Of a stretch of 64,000 nucleotides of DNA, positions 18,337 to 28,900 are shown piece after piece. This DNA comes from CAZFJG01 sp964410915. Lineage in GTDB: Bacteria > Synergistota > Synergistia > Synergistales > JAFGMB01. The stretch's first letter is position 1. Each line of letters opens with the position of its first letter. The notes below the pieces were generated by a model. That model ran no database searches and had not been told where the DNA came from. It saw only the letters and a program-made list of their open reading frames with translations. Location of the stretch: the NCBI GenBank assembly GCA_964410915.1, contig CAYPIU010000007.1, positions 8,178 through 72,177 on the forward strand. Direction: 5' to 3'. The position numbers were made by a program, and so were the translations under genes.

Positions 18337-19812
18337 CTATTTACATCCACCACATTTCTGACATTCAGAACACCCAACAGGAAGATGTTTTCGGGCCTTG
18401 CCCAGAATATACTCATCATCCTCCCTCTCAAGGGCTTTCCAGTATTTTTGTCTCCAGTAACTGTCCCATACGGGATCGTATATTTCTTTCATCCTTTCTG
18501 CATAATCGTCCAGGCCGTCAGCCACTTCTCCTTCAAGCATTGCACCCAGCCCCTTGTGACATGGAACTGCGTGAAATTTCTTTACAAGCTCTCTCAGGAT
18601 TTCCGGATGGTCAATGATCATGCATGGACGAAGCAGATCATCGTCATCGTAGGGCTGAGCATCCCGTATAGCCTTGAAGAATGGACTTTTTGCAATTTCA
18701 ACTATACTTTTTTCCTTTATGTTATCTACAGCAAAAGGAGCAAATACACACGGTTCCACAAGTCCGTTGTGTATAACATGCCAATACCTCCTGCCTCCTG
18801 CCATACAACCATCCACGTATGGACCATCATTCCAGAAATCTCCAAAAAGAATGGGATATTCATGGCTTTCTCTTATTTCGGCAACCTTTTCCCTGAGCCT
18901 GTTCCTCTGCTCGGGCGAGGCCATATAGGTAAGGTCTGGCTTGAGTCCTATGGGAATATACTGAAAGATCCACCCGAAAGAACATCCAAGCTCTACCATC
19001 CTGGCCACAAAATCGTTGCTGACAATATAGTCAGCATTCGCACTTGTAAAGGTTGTACTGAAACCAAAAGCCATTCCTCTTTTTTTCATTCTGCCAAAGG
19101 CGTCAATTATCCGATCATATACCCCCTGCCCTCTCCTTGCATCAGTCTGTTCCCTGGTTCCTTCAATAGATAGCATCGGGGCCACATTACCAAGCTCATA
19201 GAGACGATCTACTGTCTTTTCATCAAGAAGGGTTCCATTAGTATAGAATTGGAAGTAACAGTCACTGTGCTTTTCCCAGAGGTCAAATATTCTCGGGTGC
19301 ATGATAGCTTCACCTCCTGAGAATGTATAAAAATACATTCCCAGGGATTTACCCTCAGTTAATATTTTATCCATTTCCTCAAAGGTCATATCATTTGACT
19401 GGTCATATTCTGCAGCATAACATCCTTTACAATGAAGATTACATTTCATCGTAGGACTTATGACCATGAAATTTGGAAGGTGGACACCATATTCCTTCTG
19501 TTTTCTGTCACGGATAGCTCGCCCGATAACCATGAAATTGACAAACACATTCTGCATTAACTTCTGAAGGCAGTGGGTATCAAGCTCCCTGACAAGTCTG
19601 AAAAAAGGCTGGGCGAAAGGATCATTATTCCTGATCTTGTTTGCCAGCAGCCTGAAACTTTCCCTGTGATACTTGGCAGGAGCTATTCTGCCCAGGGATT
19701 CAAAAACATCGGCTACCCCCTCAATGTCACCTTCCTGCATCCTGGAAGTAATATTATTTATGAGCTTGAGGGAAAGAAAACCTTTCGTTTTATCAATAAG
19801 AGAAATATTCAC
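18337..19812 (-). CDS. Radical SAM protein with C-terminal cysteine cluster (SPASM-like)
   Basis: The cytoplasmic iron-sulfur enzyme has about 491 residues. After a 120-residue helical N-terminal part comes the radical SAM motif PTMKCNLHCKGCYAA (C-x3-C-x2-C), then FYTFSGGEAIMHP and FYTNGTLLD. C-terminal cysteines (HNGLVEPCVFAPF, and the tail CSECQKCGGCK) suggest auxiliary clusters of SPASM type. The substrate is unknown; no precursor peptide is adjacent. The preferred start is the GTG at 19812, with AAGGGG eight bases upstream; the GTG at 19821 is too close. It follows the GntR-family regulator by 28 bp, so they likely form one operon. Confidence 0.85.
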   Translation of the reverse strand: MNISLIDKTKGFLSLKLINNITSRMQEGDIEGVADVFESLGRIAPAKYHRESFRLLANKIRNNDPFAQPFFRLVRELDTHCLQKLMQNVFVNFMVIGRAIRDRKQKEYGVHLPNFMVISPTMKCNLHCKGCYAAEYDQSNDMTFEEMDKILTEGKSLGMYFYTFSGGEAIMHPRIFDLWEKHSDCYFQFYTNGTLLDEKTVDRLYELGNVAPMLSIEGTREQTDARRGQGVYDRIIDAFGRMKKRGMAFGFSTTFTSANADYIVSNDFVARMVELGCSFGWIFQYIPIGLKPDLTYMASPEQRNRLREKVAEIRESHEYPILFGDFWNDGPYVDGCMAGGRRYWHVIHNGLVEPCVFAPFAVDNIKEKSIVEIAKSPFFKAIRDAQPYDDDDLLRPCMIIDHPEILRELVKKFHAVPCHKGLGAMLEGEVADGLDDYAERMKEIYDPVWDSYWRQKYWKALEREDDEYILGKARKHLPVGCSECQKCGGCK

Positions 19813-19840
19813 TGTTCTCACCCCTTATAACTTTTGTTAT

Positions 19841-20581
19841 TTAAACTTGGCTATTTCCCTTTTTACCGTTGGATATATGTTCCTTTCTGTATATTTCTGA
19901 TGTTGTTTTAACTATATTGTCCAAATGAGATCTCATTGCGCTTGAAGCCTTTTCCGCATTTCTGTTTTCCAGGGCTTCAAGTATCTGCCTGTGATAATCA
20001 ATGGTAACCTGGATCTGAGCTGGTTTTCTGTACTGATCGAGATTTGATTCTCTCAAAAGCTGTCTGACCGGCTCTATCATTTTTACAAAGAAAGAATTTT
20101 CACAGGCTTCTGCCAGAGCCATATGAAAGGAAACATCAGCTTCAAGGAAGTCCTCCCGGCTGACCTGTGTCCTGATCTCTTTCTCATGGATCTCCCTGAG
20201 ATTCTGCAGTTGTTCAGGAGAGGCCCGTTCAGCTGCAAGCATTGCGATCACAACTTCAAGATATTTTCGGGCTTCCAGTAATTCAAGGAAAGTGAACTGC
20301 TTCATAAGATAGGAAGTTTTAAAATGATCGTATAGAAGGTTTAGATCATTAACAAGGTAGGTTCCGTCATTTTGCCTGATCTCGAGAATATCCATATACT
20401 GAAGAGCTCTTAGAGCCTCTCTTACAGTCGCCCTGCTTACAGAGAACTTCTCTGCAAGGACCCTTTCTGATGGTAGTTTTTCACCGGGTTCTAATTCTCC
20501 TGCAAGTATCCTTCGCTTGATCTGTTCGATTATCATTTGTGCAAAAGTTTTCTTGTTTATCTTGTCAAAACTGTTCCCCAT
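19841..20581 (-). CDS. FadR/PdhR-type GntR-family transcriptional regulator
   Basis: The regulator has about 246 residues. The N-terminal winged helix carries the GntR signature (GEKLPSERVLAEKFSVSRATVREALRAL) and the C-terminal part is an all-helical FCD ligand-binding domain with the metal-site residues in ADVSFHMALAEA, DYHRQILEAL and MRSHLDNI. It should sense a small organic acid. I chose the ATG at 20581 because the domain begins right after it, although the GGGGGG upstream is rather far. A textbook palindrome ATTGGT-N3-ACCAAT sits 56-70 bp upstream, so autoregulation is likely, with the radical SAM gene in the same unit. Confidence 0.85.
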   Translation of the reverse strand: MGNSFDKINKKTFAQMIIEQIKRRILAGELEPGEKLPSERVLAEKFSVSRATVREALRALQYMDILEIRQNDGTYLVNDLNLLYDHFKTSYLMKQFTFLELLEARKYLEVVIAMLAAERASPEQLQNLREIHEKEIRTQVSREDFLEADVSFHMALAEACENSFFVKMIEPVRQLLRESNLDQYRKPAQIQVTIDYHRQILEALENRNAEKASSAMRSHLDNIVKTTSEIYRKEHISNGKKGNSQV

Positions 20582-20636
20582 AATGTTTAATCCAATCCCC
20601 CCTAATTGAAAGCTAAAGGATTTGAACGTCTGGGTC

Positions 20637-20651
20637 ATTGGTCTTACCAAT
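20637..20651. promoter_or_regulatory. FadR/PdhR-family operator ATTGGTCTTACCAAT
   Basis: This is a perfect 6-3-6 palindrome. It matches the published E. coli PdhR consensus ATTGGT-N3-ACCAAT and the general T-GT-N3-AC-A layout of FadR-subfamily operators. It lies just upstream of the GntR-family gene and is thus a probable autoregulatory site. Confidence 0.75.
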
Positions 20652-20814
20652 ACACCGTAATTTTAGCTCAACGACAACTTCATGTCAAAGCATCACCCTT
20701 TTAAACAGTACAATATCGCATCCAGATTTCGTATAGAAAAACTCTTTTATAATGTTAGTCTGATATGATATATAAATAATCTTTTACATTTTCACGAGAG
20801 GAGTCATGAAGATC

Positions 20815-21270
20815 ATGGGAGACCATACTGATAATATCTCTGAAGAGATAAACCAGATCCTCAGATCAAGACTTACAGCGGTTCTTGCTACCCAGGGAAA
20901 AGAAGGTCCCTGGACCACTCTTGTTTCATTCAGCGCATCAGAAGATATGACAACTCTCTGGTTCGCCACATCTCGTGTTACTCGGAAATTTGCCAATCTG
21001 AACTGGAACAGTAATGTCTCCATGCTAATGGATACAAGAACAAATTCTGTTTCTGACCTTTACTCTGCAAGTGCACTGACGTCAATAGGCCACGCCAGAG
21101 AACTCCATGATACCGAGAGGGAAAATGCTCTGGCACTAATGAAAGAACAGCATGAATATCTATCCGCTTTTCTATCCTCCCCCACTGTGGCAATTATCCA
21201 GGTAAATATTAGGAAATATATACTTGTTACAAGTTTCCAGAATGTAAGAGAGGTCACGGTCCATGACTGA
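20815..21270 (+). CDS. Pyridoxamine 5'-phosphate oxidase-family flavin-binding protein
   Basis: The 151-residue split-barrel protein has the pattern RLTAVLATQGKEGPWTTLVSF, LWFATSRVTRKFANL and NSNVSMLMDTRTN, typical of FMN-binding pyridoxamine-oxidase-like proteins. The substrate is unknown. Two ATGs compete: 20806 lies 2 bases after AGAGGAG, 20815 lies 11 bases after it, so I prefer the second. The gene overlaps the downstream PEP-synthase-like gene by 8 bp, which suggests coupled translation and a joint role. It is divergent from the GntR-family regulator. Confidence 0.75.
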   Translation: MGDHTDNISEEINQILRSRLTAVLATQGKEGPWTTLVSFSASEDMTTLWFATSRVTRKFANLNWNSNVSMLMDTRTNSVSDLYSASALTSIGHARELHDTERENALALMKEQHEYLSAFLSSPTVAIIQVNIRKYILVTSFQNVREVTVHD

Positions 21271-23437
21271 TTTGATTATTCCGCTGAAAAAAATAACGGA
21301 GGCACACAAAGATATTTCAGGCGGGAAGGCGTGGGCCCTTTCAAGACTGCTCCAACATGGTATCCACGTCCCTGAAGGTCTGTGTATAACAACCCATGCT
21401 TACCGGACCTTTGTAAATGAAACGGGATTGGACAACAGGATACTTATGGAAATGAACCGTAAATCTTTTAATGAAATGCGCTGGGAAGAGATCTGGGACC
21501 TGTCTCTCAGGATACGTAATTATTTTCTTTCAACTTCAATACCTCCCTGGATCCGTAAAACCCTGAAAGAGGATCTTAAAAAACGATTCAGTAATGTACC
21601 GGTTGTTGTACGTTCATCATCATGTTCTGAAGACAGTGCTGAAACATCTTTTGCAGGACTCCATGAATCTTTCGTGAATGTTACAGGCGAAGAATCAATA
21701 CTTCAAAGCATAAAGCTTGTCTGGGCATCTCTCTGGTCAGATACAGCTCTCCTCTATCGCAGAGAACTTGCTCTTGATGTTAAAAAAAGCGCCATGGCCG
21801 TGGTTATCCAGGAACTTGCAGAAGGGCAGAGATCGGGTGTTGCCTTCAGCATAAATCCTCTGAAAAAGAACGAATCAATAGTAGAATCGGTCTGGGGACT
21901 TAACCAGGGACTGGTCGATGGTTCTGTTGAGCCTGACAGATGGATCATTTCCAGGGAAAATGGTGAAATCCTGTCCCACAAAGAACCTTCTCTCAGGGAT
22001 ATAACCATAGTTGCTGCTGAAAAAGGAACTGCTTCAATGAAAAGCAAAAATGGTGAAATTAAAAAACCTCCTCTGAACCGAGACGAGGTTAAAGATGTAT
22101 TCCTGCTTTCCCAAAAAAGTGAGGAGTATTTCGGCTCCCCCCAGGATGTTGAATGGACCTTTCGGAATAACGACCTCTTCCTTCTTCAATCAAGACCCAT
22201 AACTTCAATATCAGGAGAGGATGACAACCGCCAAAAATATCTTTCTCTGAAAGTGAGTTTTGATGAACTGAAAAGACTCCGATTTAAAATAGAACAGGAA
22301 TTGCTCCCTGAAATGGATCGGGAAGCTGACAATATGACAACCCTTGATATACAGGACCTTGACGATAAGGACCTGGCCGTTGAGATACGAAAAAGAATGG
22401 ACATTCTTGATAAATGGAACCTCACATATACAAGGGACTTCATCCCTTTTGCCCACGGAACAAGGCTTTTTGGAAGATTTTATAATGACACCATGTCGCC
22501 GGATGATCCCTTTGAATTTGTTCTGCTTCTCAAGGGAACTGAAATGAAAAGCCTCAAAAGAAATAATGCACTTCTGGGCCTTGCCAGAAGGTTAAAAGAT
22601 GATCCGGAATTGAGGGGAAAACTGGAAATGGGACAGGAGATCCCTTCGGAACTGAAGGAACAGTTTAACTCTTTCGCCAGAGATTTCTCCCTCTCCAGCG
22701 GAGAAACTCTCGAAAGTTCAAAAAAGAGGGCTGCAAGGTTTATACTGGAAATGTCTGCCCTTTCTGAACAACCCTTGAGAGGTACTTCCTCAAATTCTGA
22801 CCTATACAACAGTTTTATTTCACATTTCCAGGATGATGGAGAAAGGTCACTCGCTCTGGAATATCTTGACCTCGGAAGAGCCAGCTGGAAGCTTAGAGAT
22901 GATGACAATATCTACCTCGCAGCCATAGAAAATGAAGTGAACAGAGCTATTCTTGAAGGGAAAAAAAGAATTGACTGGATCCGCAGTATGCCCTCTTCTG
23001 AACTTACCGGAGAAGATGTCTCGCTTTGCCTCGAGAACCATAATTATCAACCCGTCAATAGATCTTCAGTATCCCCTCTTGATAACAGTTCGAAAAGAAG
23101 TAGTGCAGCTTTTTTCAGGCAGGCAACAGGACAACCTGCAAGTCCCGGGACAGGAACGGGTAAAGCAAGGGTGATAAGGAACAAAGGAGACCTTATGGCT
23201 TTTAAAAAAGACGAGATCATCGTCTGTGATGCCATAGAGCCCGACATGACCTTTATCGTCCCTCTGGCTGCAGGTATTGTTGAACGCCGGGGTGGGATGC
23301 TTATTCATGGTGCAATAATCGCCAGGGAATACGGGATCCCATGTGTCACCGGGGTTCCAGGCGCAGCAGAAATAATAAAAGAGGGTTCAACGGTTACGGT
23401 TGACGGATATCTGGGTATAGTCATAGTGGAAAACTGA
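21263..23437 (+). CDS. PEP synthase/PPDK-like dikinase lacking the PEP-binding barrel (phosphotransferase)
   Basis: Residues 1-320 of this 724-residue protein form the ATP-grasp pyruvate/PEP-binding domain (SGGKAWALSRLLQHGIHVPEG, VVVRSSSCSEDSAETSFAGLHES, DVEWTFRNNDLFLLQSRPI). Residues 340-615 are an unfamiliar middle domain. The C-terminal swivelling phosphohistidine domain has GGMLIHGAIIAREYGIP with the catalytic His near 682. The C-terminal TIM barrel of true PEP synthase is absent. The order ATP-grasp, substrate domain, His domain is that of rifampin phosphotransferase, so it may phosphorylate a small molecule using ATP. Its start overlaps the flavin-binding gene. Confidence 0.8.
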   Translation: MTDLIIPLKKITEAHKDISGGKAWALSRLLQHGIHVPEGLCITTHAYRTFVNETGLDNRILMEMNRKSFNEMRWEEIWDLSLRIRNYFLSTSIPPWIRKTLKEDLKKRFSNVPVVVRSSSCSEDSAETSFAGLHESFVNVTGEESILQSIKLVWASLWSDTALLYRRELALDVKKSAMAVVIQELAEGQRSGVAFSINPLKKNESIVESVWGLNQGLVDGSVEPDRWIISRENGEILSHKEPSLRDITIVAAEKGTASMKSKNGEIKKPPLNRDEVKDVFLLSQKSEEYFGSPQDVEWTFRNNDLFLLQSRPITSISGEDDNRQKYLSLKVSFDELKRLRFKIEQELLPEMDREADNMTTLDIQDLDDKDLAVEIRKRMDILDKWNLTYTRDFIPFAHGTRLFGRFYNDTMSPDDPFEFVLLLKGTEMKSLKRNNALLGLARRLKDDPELRGKLEMGQEIPSELKEQFNSFARDFSLSSGETLESSKKRAARFILEMSALSEQPLRGTSSNSDLYNSFISHFQDDGERSLALEYLDLGRASWKLRDDDNIYLAAIENEVNRAILEGKKRIDWIRSMPSSELTGEDVSLCLENHNYQPVNRSSVSPLDNSSKRSSAAFFRQATGQPASPGTGTGKARVIRNKGDLMAFKKDEIIVCDAIEPDMTFIVPLAAGIVERRGGMLIHGAIIAREYGIPCVTGVPGAAEIIKEGSTVTVDGYLGIVIVEN

Positions 23438-23453
23438 TACCTGCAGATCGTCT

Positions 23454-24752
23454 TTACAGATATCCCTTATTCCTGAAAACCGGTTCTGCTACACGGGACA
23501 TGTTTCGTGTCTTTCTTAAAAGATATATACCGGAAACCATGCAGGCAGCTCCTCCAACTACAAAAGTAGCAGGTGCACCTATTATGGATGCCAGGCTTCC
23601 ACAGACGAGGCTGCCAAGAGGGGCTATTCCGAGTATCGAAAAAATATAAAAACTCATCACCCGGCTTCTCTTGTCATGATCCACAAGAGATTGTATATAT
23701 GTATTACATGAAACAAGTGAAGATACAAGGAAAAAACCTGTAAACACCATAAGTATCATGGAAAGCGGAACAGAGTGTGAAAAGGAAAAAACCCCGATAA
23801 AAAAACCAAAAAATGTTACTGAAAAGGCCATTGTCCGGTTCATTCCCATTGGTTTTTTCGCCAACGCGAGTCGTACTGATCCTAAAAGAGCACCAAAACC
23901 GCTTGATGCAGTGAGAAAACCGAGAGTGTCAGGACCTCCTTCAAGTATATTTCTGGCGAAAACCGGAAGAAGTACAAGGTATGGGATCCCTGCAAAGCTT
24001 ATCACTGCAAGGGTAAGCAAAGTATTCCGTATTGGGCTGAACCCCTTAATATAGTTAAATCCCTCACGCAGGTTAAGAAGAAAACTTCCATTCTCTCCAA
24101 AATTCCTTCGACAGTCTTTCAGCTTCATCAGGATCAACGCCACGAGCGTTGCAAAATAGCTGAAACCATTCATTATAAAACATATACCCTCTCCAAAAGC
24201 GGCAATAGCAACTCCACCAATGGAAGGGCCAACGAGCCTGGCCGTATTGAAAAGAGAAGAATTCAGGGCTATTGCATTTCCAAGGTCATCACCATCTTCA
24301 ACGAGATGGACCACAAATGCCTGACGGGCGGGTATTTCAAAAGCATTTACCATGCCCAGGACCGCACTCAGAATTATTATATGCCAGTATTCAACGTAAC
24401 CACTTAGAGTAAGAACAGCCAGAATAAACGCATGAAGCATACTGAGAACCTGGCAAATGAAGATGATCCTTTTCAGATCCATGCTTTCCAGCAACACCCC
24501 GGTAAAAATACCGAACAGAAATACAGGTAACTGACCTGCAAACTCAACAGCACCAAGCATAAATGCAGAGTCGGTAAGACGATAGACCAGCCACCCCATA
24601 GCAACTCTCTGCATCCAGAGTCCCGTAAGAGATATGATCTCTCCACAGAAAAAGATCCTGTAATTCCTGTGTCTCATAGCTCTGAGAACGTGATTGACCC
24701 TTTCTTTTTTAAGGGATAATACATCTGCTGAAAACCGTCTTGACCACGACAT
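23454..24752 (-). CDS. MFS exporter (EntS/MFS_3-like)
   Basis: The transporter has about 432 residues and 12 membrane segments. It begins with a cytoplasmic tail then RNYRIFFCGEIISLTGLWMQRVA, typical of the MFS_3 group (enterobactin exporter-like and related efflux proteins). Other family features are IPARQAFVVHLV and LNSSLFNTARLVGPSIGG. The substrate is unknown. I chose the ATG at 24752 because GGAGATATTTAAGC precedes it; the upstream 24 residues look non-conserved. It ends 16 bp from the convergent phosphotransferase gene. Confidence 0.82.
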   Translation of the reverse strand: MSWSRRFSADVLSLKKERVNHVLRAMRHRNYRIFFCGEIISLTGLWMQRVAMGWLVYRLTDSAFMLGAVEFAGQLPVFLFGIFTGVLLESMDLKRIIFICQVLSMLHAFILAVLTLSGYVEYWHIIILSAVLGMVNAFEIPARQAFVVHLVEDGDDLGNAIALNSSLFNTARLVGPSIGGVAIAAFGEGICFIMNGFSYFATLVALILMKLKDCRRNFGENGSFLLNLREGFNYIKGFSPIRNTLLTLAVISFAGIPYLVLLPVFARNILEGGPDTLGFLTASSGFGALLGSVRLALAKKPMGMNRTMAFSVTFFGFFIGVFSFSHSVPLSMILMVFTGFFLVSSLVSCNTYIQSLVDHDKRSRVMSFYIFSILGIAPLGSLVCGSLASIIGAPATFVVGGAACMVSGIYLLRKTRNMSRVAEPVFRNKGYL

Positions 24753-24861
24753 GCTTAAATATCTCCATTCCTGCAACACAGGGGTTCCGGTAATGGCCGA
24801 AACCCCTGTTTGCAGATCATTCACAAGATCGTCTGGAAAAGACTCCTACGCTAAGGGGTCC

Positions 24862-25692
24862 TTAAGATTGTTTCTCTCCGCTGCCGGGGTAAGGCATGGG
24901 AATATACTGAACTGAAGGCCTGCCCTTACCGGACTGCGGGTAAAGGCTTATTATATTGCAAATATTACTATCAAAATCAGTGTTTACTGGCAAACCTATC
25001 TCCCGCGCTTCTTTCGGATTTATAGGATAATCGTGGGTCCATCGACCCTCTGTAAGTTTTCTGGCTATCTCCTCTGCCTTTTCTTCTTCCATATTATCCT
25101 TCAGGAGATCTACAACAAATTTTCTCGTCTGCTCAATAGCTTTTTTGCCGATATCAGCATATATAAGAGTCTGATCATCTATTTCAGCTATGGGTTTATC
25201 AGCAACGGTCTTAAGGATCGAAACAGCTGGATACTGACCTATCTGGGGATCCACAGGACCAAGAACCGCATGTTTATCCATCAGGATCTCATCTGCAGCA
25301 AGAGCTACCAGAGTACCCCCCGACATGGCATAGTGAGGTACTGCCACCGTTACTTTGGCAGGATGGTTATTAAGAGCATAGGCGATCTGTTCAGCTGCAA
25401 GAAGAAGTCCACCTGGTGTGTGAATAATGAGATCTATAGGTGTATCGTCTGAGGTAAGTTTTATTGCTCTAAGTACCTCCTCGGAATCCTCAATATTTAT
25501 GAAATTACGGGAGAACATCCCCAGAAATCCAACACTTTCCTGCCTGTGGATCAATGTTATAACTCTGCTCTTTCTCTTTGATTCACATGATCTTATTGCT
25601 GAGTTGCGTTTCATCCTGAGAGCCCACTGATTAAACTGGGGGTATAATATAAAAAAGAAAATAAGTAAAGGCCATATGTTAAAATCCTGCAT
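24862..25692 (-). CDS. Membrane-anchored ClpP-fold serine protease (SDH family)
   Basis: The protein has about 276 residues with one N-terminal membrane segment (about 5-22) followed by a ClpP/crotonase-like domain. The Ser nucleophile is in HYAMSGGTLVALAAD, preceded by PIDLIIHTPGGLLLAAEQIA, and the Lys/Asp environment follows in DKHAVLGPVDPQIGQYPA. This is the family named serine dehydrogenase proteinase (PF01972), related to SppA and NfeD-type membrane proteases. The target is unknown. The start is the ATG at 25692 with GGAGAG upstream. It may be cotranscribed with the MFS exporter. Confidence 0.85.
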   Translation of the reverse strand: MQDFNIWPLLIFFFILYPQFNQWALRMKRNSAIRSCESKRKSRVITLIHRQESVGFLGMFSRNFINIEDSEEVLRAIKLTSDDTPIDLIIHTPGGLLLAAEQIAYALNNHPAKVTVAVPHYAMSGGTLVALAADEILMDKHAVLGPVDPQIGQYPAVSILKTVADKPIAEIDDQTLIYADIGKKAIEQTRKFVVDLLKDNMEEEKAEEIARKLTEGRWTHDYPINPKEAREIGLPVNTDFDSNICNIISLYPQSGKGRPSVQYIPMPYPGSGEKQS

Positions 25693-25901
25693 TTTTATCT
25701 CTCCATTCATTGACTATGATCGTGGTTCCTGAGTTATTCAAATGCATTATACACTACCTTTTACAGGTAAAATGACAGAATTTGATTTTTGTAGCTGAAT
25801 AGGATACAGTTTCTGTTTCAGTGTGATATTTTTACCTATAGAGAGTATAGTTTACAGGATAATAATATAATGAATTACAACCACTAAAAGGAAAGATAAT
25901 A

Positions 25902-28900
25902 ATGATATATGTATTAAAAAAAATATTTAAATATTTTGTAATTACATTACTGATATTGTTCCTTGCCGGAGCTTCTGCACTTTTTCTGCTCCGGGATCGC
26001 GACATGGGAACAGAATTCCTCAAGAAGCAGATGATATCTGCAGCAAGAACAGCGGGATATCATGTGTCTATAGATAAACTGGCTGGCAATCCTATCCGGG
26101 GATACGAGATCGAAGGTCTGTCAGTCTCTGTAGAAGATGCTCTGAGTATGAACATGGGCACATTTAGGATCGCCCTGTCTTACGACACCCTTCTAAAAGG
26201 GAAATTCGTCGCCCCTGTTATCATAAGGAACGGTGTTATTGAACTTATTGACCACTCAAAACTGCCAAAAAAGGATCCCCCCGAAAAAGAAGGATCGATA
26301 TGGTTCCCCTACATACCCGTTGAGATACGCAACCTGACTATAAGATATCCTGAAATTGTCAGTGATATTCTTCTGAGAAGTGCAGATCTTGGTATTTCAC
26401 CTGAAAAGATAAATGCTTCAGTTGATGGTTATATCGGAGATAAACCCTTAAGATCTGAACTTGTTATGGATATGTCAGAAGATAATATTGCGTTATCTCT
26501 TTTCAGGACTACTTTTAACAAAAAAAGCATCCTGGAGGCAAAGGGCAATATCACACCCTATTTCAGCATAGAGGGATCAATAACAAGTCTCGACCTGGGT
26601 TCTTTTACCTCTCTTCTGCCAGAAAAAAAAAGACCTGACATCAGGGGAACTGTAAATTTTAATTTCTCCCTGGCCGGCAACCCCGAAGATCCATTTTTCA
26701 AAGGAGATCTTGATATTGAAGAACCCGCTTTGCAGAATATCGGGATCAGAAGGGTAAGGGGAAATATCTCGTATGACGGTTCACTTTTCCTTCTTTCCAG
26801 CCTCAAGGCAGATATGCTTGATTCGATCCTCAACGCCGATCTTTCCCTGTCTGAAAAGGGGAACATCGATCTTTCTTTTTCTGCAAAAAACCTCGACCTG
26901 TCCAAACTTGAAAACGTGGGAAATCAGTTGCCCGAAACAAGAGGTATCATAGAAGAACTTGAGGGTGACGTCTCCGGAGATCTTCAGAACCTTCTGGGGA
27001 AAATATACGCAAGATCAGGTTCTATAAGCATTATGGACCAGGAAATCACAAACACAGAACTGGACATCGAGTTCGAAGGGAAAACTGTAAGTATCAATTC
27101 AGATTTGCACTGGAAAGGTGAACCATTCTCCACCAGGGGAACTGTAATGCTCGGGGACGAACCATCACTCGACCTTTTAACCTCAGTCAGGAATTTCGAC
27201 ATTGCCAATATAAGGCCTTTTTTGCCTGCTGAAACAGCAGCTCAGATCCCAACGGGAAAATTTGACATGACAGCAAGAACCACAGGATCTGTCAAAGACC
27301 CTTCTGTGCAGTTAGATCTAAGTTCACCTTCTCTGGTTCTCAACGGTGAAAAGATAACTAACATAAAAGCAGATCTTCAATATCAAAAGCCGGACATGAT
27401 CATCAGAGAACTTTCCTGTCTCGTCCCTGAGGGACGCCTTTCAGGCTCTGGAAAGATAGCCCTCGATAAAAGCAGCCGGACCGATATCAGGATCACAACA
27501 TCCACAGGGGATATTTCAAAAACCCTGAGGCTGGTCCCGTCTCCGCCCAATGGCATATCAGGCTCTGCAGAGGCAGTTATTTCCATAAAAGGCAAGATTG
27601 ACGATCCGAATATCAGTGGTTCATTCAAAACGGGAAATTTCAGAGTTCAGTCGCTGTTCCAGGCAGAGAGTATAGACGGAAATTTCAGTTTTCGTAACCA
27701 ACGTCTTGTACTTGCTGTCAATTCTCCAGTGGCTCTTATCAGCAGATTGTTAGCCAATAAACTCAATGCAGAAGTCGAATGGCAGCCAGGAAGACTGGAT
27801 ATTATGGAAGGATCTGCACAACTACTGGGAGGGACCTTTTCCAGTAGCGGTCATGTCCTGCTTTCTCAAAAACCGGAACTTGATCTGAGCGGTAATTTTG
27901 AAAATCTTGCCCTTGAAAAGCTCCCCTGGAAGATTCCTGTCGACATAGAGGGAGAAACATATGGGGAATTCTCAGTTTCCGGTACGGCAGATGAACCAGT
28001 TATTGCATTTGGTATCCATTCACCCAACCTTATTACAGAAGGGACAACCCTTGATAATTTAATAATACAGGGAGACTTCAAAAAGAGGATCCTGGATCTG
28101 AAAGCTATCTTTGCTCAAATCGGAAAAGCTGATATTGAAGGGAACGCAACCATAGATCTTGAAAAGGGGTTCGAGACAGATTTCAAACTGGCAGGCACTA
28201 AACTGGATATTCCTTTTCTCTTACGCAACATGGAGGGGAATCTAAAGAATATCATTACAGGAAAGATCAATCTGGATATTAACGGTCAATACCGCCCCGG
28301 GCTCATTCTTGCCAGGGGGATCATTTCTTCAGAGGTACTTGCCTTTAATGATCTTAAGATAAAAGATTTGTATTGCCCTGTCGTGATCAATGGAACAAGC
28401 ATTGAGATCCCTGGCATGAACGCTTCGGTTTACAGCGGGGACCTGAAGTCAATGGCGATCATGGATCTCGATGACATGTCATGGGAAGGCAATTTATCTG
28501 TAACGAGTATGGACCTTGGAAAAACTGCAGAAGATCAGGAAGATATTCCAGTTAAACTTTCCGGCAAAGGAGATATGAACCTTAAGGTCAGAGGCAGGGG
28601 ATCAGATCTTTTCAGTATTTTTGGAACGGGAGATCTACTGGTAACTGATGGTGATATCGGAGGCCTTTCGGCCATAGAAGCAGCAGCTTCAACCACCAAC
28701 AGAAAAACCATACCCTTCAGAAGGATAAGGAGCAACTTTCTTATTGACGGTTTTGGAGTAACAATACTTGCAGGGAGCAGAGTTGAAGCGCCATTGCGTG
28801 ATCCTCTATATCAATATCTGGGCATTGACGGGGATATACAATATGATGGAAAGATAGATATTGAAGGAGACACGAAGGTTAATCTTCAGGCATTAAATGC

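Noticed and set aside
18043..19173. Long plus-strand open frame of 376 codons
   Set aside because: It runs antisense through most of the radical SAM gene, whose motifs are unmistakable, and its own translation has no domain-like pattern.
20600..20690. Possible tRNA or tRNA-like fragment
   Set aside because: The similarity to a T-arm is superficial; no cloverleaf can be drawn, and the palindrome is better explained as a regulator site.
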